Assembly (NCBI RefSeq): GCF_001636315.1
Contig: NZ_KV440949.1
Coordinates: 3,900,973 to 3,964,972 of the forward strand
Length of the DNA: 64,000 nucleotides
Reading direction: 5' to 3'
Origin: Neobacillus mesonae
Lineage (GTDB): Bacteria > Bacillota > Bacilli > Bacillales > Cytobacillaceae
Shown: piece by piece, positions 62,669 to 64,000 of the stretch
Layout: the number at the start of each line of letters is the position of its first letter
Position numbering within the stretch: the first letter of the stretch is position 1
Made by a program: the position numbers and the translations under genes
The notes under the pieces: generated by a model
Told to the model about the DNA's origin: nothing
What the model saw: the letters and a program-made list of their open reading frames with translations, nothing else
Database searches by the model: none

Positions 62669-62717
62669 CAAAAAAGAAGATGGCTGTTAAAGAATTTTGA
62701 AAGACATCCATCTTCTT
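62669..62717 (-). terminator. Terminator of the Coat-F gene
   Basis: AAGAAGATGG/CCATCTTCTT stem. The T-run lies on the minus-strand side (CTTTTTTG), so it serves the minus-strand gene. Confidence 0.8.
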
Positions 62718-62723
62718 GAGTCA

Positions 62724-63350
62724 TTATTGATAAAGTTGATCGCTATTACCCACCGTAGGATTTTGGTAGTTAGCCATATATTGTTGGAATTGTGCTGAAT
62801 TTTCTGGAACAACTTGATACATGGCTCCTATTTTTGCAATATCGGCTGGCTCAGCATTTTCAACAGGATAATAGCCTTTTGTTGCCATGTATTGCCACAT
62901 ATCATAGGCGTGTGAACAACTCATCATAAATGCTGTTTGACAGAATGAACGAATTTCAGGATTGACCATTTCCATTGCAGCCCACGCATATTCGCGACCC
63001 GCTCTTTTTAGTGTTAAAAGATAGGCGGTGGCCATTTCGCGATCATTCATATTTTCTACCATAGTTCTAGGCTGAACAGGAGGGGCAGGAGTAACCATTT
63101 GTAATGTTTCTGTTGAGACTCGCTTATCTTCGCTTAACAACGGTAATTCCTTTTTAGCACCTTCCATTTTATTCAAAAATTCAACCTTCATATTATAGTC
63201 TCTTATATGAAGAGGAAGATGTCTTTCAAGAATCATTTTAAATTCTGGATCTTGAACATGATGAAGCATATAACCCATGTTTGTGATTGAGTTTACACAG
63301 CTCATTGTTAATTCGTTTAAGTCATGCAATTCATGTGCAGCTAACTTCAT
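62724..63350 (-). CDS. Coat-F domain spore coat protein
   Basis: ATG at 63350 follows CGGAGGG; an in-frame upstream Met at 63380 has no site. The product has 208 residues, rich in Met, His, Tyr and Gln. Two ferritin-like helical regions (about 5-60 and 105-165, with MATAYLLTLKRAGREYA) match the Coat F family (CotF, YhcQ). Probably a spore coat or inner-spore protein. Expression by a mother-cell or forespore sigma factor is expected, but no promoter was assigned. Confidence 0.85.
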   Translation of the reverse strand: MKLAAHELHDLNELTMSCVNSITNMGYMLHHVQDPEFKMILERHLPLHIRDYNMKVEFLNKMEGAKKELPLLSEDKRVSTETLQMVTPAPPVQPRTMVENMNDREMATAYLLTLKRAGREYAWAAMEMVNPEIRSFCQTAFMMSCSHAYDMWQYMATKGYYPVENAEPADIAKIGAMYQVVPENSAQFQQYMANYQNPTVGNSDQLYQ

Positions 63351-63634
63351 TTTTTTCCCTCCGTATATAAATAATTGCATTCCTTATGTTGTACAAAATA
63401 ATACAAAAAATTCTATTATTATTAGATTGATTTAAATGATTGAATCCCAAGTTTCCAGTTGATTAACAAATGTTTTTTTAAATTAAACACTAAAATTGCA
63501 GGTAGCAGTGCATTTAAAAAAATTACCTTATTAACTATTCTAAATTTTTATAATATTATAAATTAGCTATTTTTTAAAATAAAAGATTGTGTTAAAATTT
63601 AGTGTGATTTTAGATTATTTTAGGGGGCATAAGG
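63351..63634. other. Divergent intergenic region
   Basis: 284 bases, very AT-rich, between the Coat-F gene and the carboxypeptidase gene. No repeat or clear promoter was assigned. The carboxypeptidase RBS is TAGGGGG. Confidence 0.4.
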
Positions 63635-64000
63635 ATGAAAAAGAGAAAAGCGCTAGGATATGTTCTAACTGGAGGGATTTTAGCAGCAACTTTTGGATAT
63701 GGGGCAGCGTCTGTCTTTGCAGAACCGGTCACAACCCCAAACGGACCGTGGGTTCAAGATGAACAGAACCTTTCTTTAGCAGGCTTAATGTCAAATGAAC
63801 AATTGGAAGCAAAATTGAAACAAATTGAAAAATCCTCTCAAGGGAAAATGAAACTAGAACAAATTGGAACATCTAATGATGGTTATCCACTGTATGTGGC
63901 AAAACTCGGTGACAATGCTCCAAATAAAAAACGAGTACTAGTATATACGCAAATTCACGGAAATGAAACGCTTGGAACAGAAGCTGCAGTGGATCTAATG
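63635..64000 (+). CDS. Secreted M14 zinc carboxypeptidase (3' end outside window)
   Basis: 122 codons are visible and the gene runs off the right edge in frame. The signal peptide (1-29) ends at SVFAEP. A linker with MSNEQLEAKLKQIEKSS precedes the start of the M14 fold, in which IGTSNDGYPLYVAKLG and the zinc HxxE motif in QIHGNETLGTEA are complete. It should cleave C-terminal residues from peptides or peptidoglycan outside the cell. The distal zinc His and catalytic Glu lie beyond the window. Confidence 0.85.
   Translation, partial: MKKRKALGYVLTGGILAATFGYGAASVFAEPVTTPNGPWVQDEQNLSLAGLMSNEQLEAKLKQIEKSSQGKMKLEQIGTSNDGYPLYVAKLGDNAPNKKRVLVYTQIHGNETLGTEAAVDLM

Overview
The window is a chromosomal stretch from a low-GC, endospore-forming Bacillaceae (Neobacillus or Bacillus-like). 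Supporting evidence: sporulation and coat genes (pdaA, a Coat-F protein, a SpoVB-type flippase, a KinB-type kinase), a sinI/sinR pair, a liaIHFSR operon, and a block in the order of the B. subtilis yfkK-yfkH-zosA-yfkF-yfkE-yfkD region followed by pdaA and a YfjO-type methylase. Shine-Dalgarno sequences are strong throughout, TTG/GTG starts are common, and no phage, integrase, CRISPR array, rRNA or tRNA gene is visible.

Layout. 1-5070: a redox operon made of a NarI-like membrane subunit, a molybdopterin oxidoreductase, a four-cluster ferredoxin subunit, a Tat-exported Rieske protein and three small unknowns. 5085-8054: an NreABC-like sensory set (two kinases, a NarL-type regulator, a GAF protein). 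8084-12830: glnS, a Gfo/Idh/MocA oxidoreductase, and brnQ behind a T-box leader. 12931-15990: an anaerobic regulon around an Fnr-type regulator; four TTGAT-type boxes each lie at -41.5 from a good -10 element. 16105-22700: RNA helicase YfmL, a KGG-repeat stress protein, an amidase, the YhfW FAD/Rieske oxidoreductase and small proteins. 22713-27040: a secreted LysM-CAP protein and the cell-envelope stress operon liaIHFSR. 27152-31216: Fur-controlled efeOBU iron uptake. 31356-35389: flippase, Bax-inhibitor-like YetJ, mscL, aminopeptidase. 35607-40250: topB, a tandem 52-bp hairpin array, and an orphan hutH with an attenuator-like leader. 41272-43261: PfkB kinase, then a cyclic-di-GMP-I riboswitch directly in front of a SinI-type anti-repressor, convergent with sinR. 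43554-54330: mapB, the yfk block, zosA, and class I fumarase. 54356-55903: a phased repeat array and a decayed NERD gene. 55974-64000: pdaA, sporulation kinase, RNA methylase, an ATPase plus permease/binding-protein fusion importer (EgtUV/OpuF type), Coat-F protein, and the start of an M14 carboxypeptidase.

How the parts connect. The left end reads as respiration and oxygen/nitrate sensing: a molybdoenzyme operon, its probable sensors and an Fnr regulon. The most interesting signals are: the c-di-GMP riboswitch that appears to control sinI, wiring a second messenger into the SinI/SinR biofilm switch; three non-coding repeat arrays, two of them phased at about 21 bp and one built of 52-bp hairpin units; and a dispersed GGTGTCAGGCACC palindrome family that sits just after genes whose 3' ends show an abrupt bias to C-ending codons.
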